DNA from: an uncultured Eubacteriales bacterium
GTDB taxonomy: Bacteria; Bacillota; Clostridia; Christensenellales; Aristaeellaceae
Reading direction: 5' to 3'
DNA: 6,409 bases
NCBI GenBank assembly: GCA_900553295.1
Contig: USCR01000135.1
Location: forward strand, 1 to 6,409
Positions 5,925-6,409 of the stretch are shown here, in pieces. The notes below the pieces were generated by a model. That model was not told the DNA's origin. It searched no databases and saw nothing but the letters and a program-made list of their open reading frames with translations. Each line of letters begins with the position of its first letter. Within the stretch, counting starts at the first letter, position 1. A program made the translations under genes and the position numbers.

Positions 5925-6409
5925 GGCCAAACACCTCCGACAGGTTATCCCGTATGGCCCGGGCGATCCAGGGTTTGTTCATGGTATACACATGAATATG
6001 CTGCACCCCATTGGCCACAAGGTCCACAATCTGCTCGGTGGCAAAGGCCACGCCGGCCTGCGCCATGGCCGCGGGCTGGTCATGGAAGCGGTCGGCCATG
6101 GAAAGAAAGCGCGGCGGCAACGTAGCCCCGGACAGCTGCACCGTGCGCTTGAGCAGCCGCGTGTCCGTAATGGGCATCACCCCCGCCACCACCGGCACCT
6201 CAATGCCCCGGCGCAACGCATGGTACAGGAAGCGGTACAGCACATTATTGTCAAAGAACATCTGCGTGGTAAGGAAATCCGCCCCCGCGTCCACCTTGGC
6301 CTTCAAATAGTCCAGATCCTTGTCCCGGGTGGGGCTCTCCGGGTGCCCTTCGGGATAGCAGGCCGCGCCTACGCAGAAGTTCCCGCGCGCCTTGATTAGG
6401 CGGATGAGT
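5911..6409 (-). CDS. metF: Methylenetetrahydrofolate reductase, C-terminal part (5' end outside the window)
   Basis: The visible 165 residues are the C-terminal part of MetF, which reduces 5,10-methylenetetrahydrofolate to the 5-methyltetrahydrofolate used by MetH. Reading from 6408 downwards, the frame shows FCVGAACYPEGHPESP, then KAKVDAGADFLTTQMFFDN, then VPVVAGVMPI and HIHVYTMNKP near the end; this order and these motifs are typical of the FAD-binding MetF barrel. The protein ends soon after the last barrel elements, so it lacks the regulatory C-terminal domain of eukaryotic MTHFR. The start codon and FAD-binding N-terminal half are beyond base 6409. Its stop codon (5911-5913) lies 14 bases inside the next gene. 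It is the first gene of the run visible here, and the operon promoter and any leader riboswitch are outside the window. The natural electron donor cannot be told from this part. Confidence 0.95.
   Translation of the reverse strand, partial: LIRLIKARGNFCVGAACYPEGHPESPTRDKDLDYLKAKVDAGADFLTTQMFFDNNVLYRFLYHALRRGIEVPVVAGVMPITDTRLLKRTVQLSGATLPPRFLSMADRFHDQPAAMAQAGVAFATEQIVDLVANGVQHIHVYTMNKPWIARAIRDNLSEVFGHDAL
5933..5938 (-). promoter_or_regulatory. Ribosome binding site fixing the activation-protein start
   Basis: GGAGGT on the - strand is eight bases before the ATG at 5922-5924 but only two bases before the in-frame TTG at 5928-5930. This decides in favour of the ATG. The site lies within the 3' end of metF. 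Confidence 0.75.

Noticed and set aside
5133..6125. Long + strand open frame opposite metF, the activation gene and the DUF3795 gene (330 codons)
   Set aside because: It crosses three well-supported - strand genes and has the Arg/Gln/Pro-rich composition of a frame shadow.

Overview
The window looks like chromosomal DNA of a GC-rich, anaerobic Firmicutes bacterium, most likely class Clostridia. The evidence is the strong AGGAGG-type ribosome binding sites, a DUF3795-type cysteine-rich protein, and a cobalamin-dependent methionine synthase that lacks its reactivation domain and is accompanied by a separate gene for that domain. I cannot place the genus. No RNA genes, CRISPR arrays, insertion sequences or phage genes were seen.

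Left part (1-1820, + strand): a single FGGY-family carbohydrate kinase gene, probably acting on a pentulose, sits between two intrinsic terminators. The first (24-55) should end transcription of something upstream of the window. The second (1777-1819) has A and T tracts on both sides and can serve both converging transcription units. The short leader (56-153) holds a near-palindrome with the core GTACGAAC, resembling an AraR-type operator, a possible -10 element and a clear Shine-Dalgarno sequence.

Right part (6409 down to 1898, - strand): a tight gene run reads, in transcription order, metF (5' end outside the window), a stand-alone methionine synthase activation-domain protein, a cysteine-rich DUF3795 protein, a three-module MetH (homocysteine, folate and B12 modules, no activation domain) and a HIT-family protein. 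The first four genes are joined by three short overlaps: 14 nt, then two 4-nt ATGA overlaps. The HIT gene follows MetH after 60 nt without a visible terminator. MetF makes 5-methyltetrahydrofolate, MetH uses it to methylate homocysteine through cobalamin, and the activation protein should rescue oxidised cob(II)alamin. The DUF3795 protein has no assigned function; its position between the activation protein and its target is the most interesting point here.

The intergenic stretches are short, and no stretch over 300 bases lacks a gene. The many long open frames opposite the genes are by-products of high GC content.
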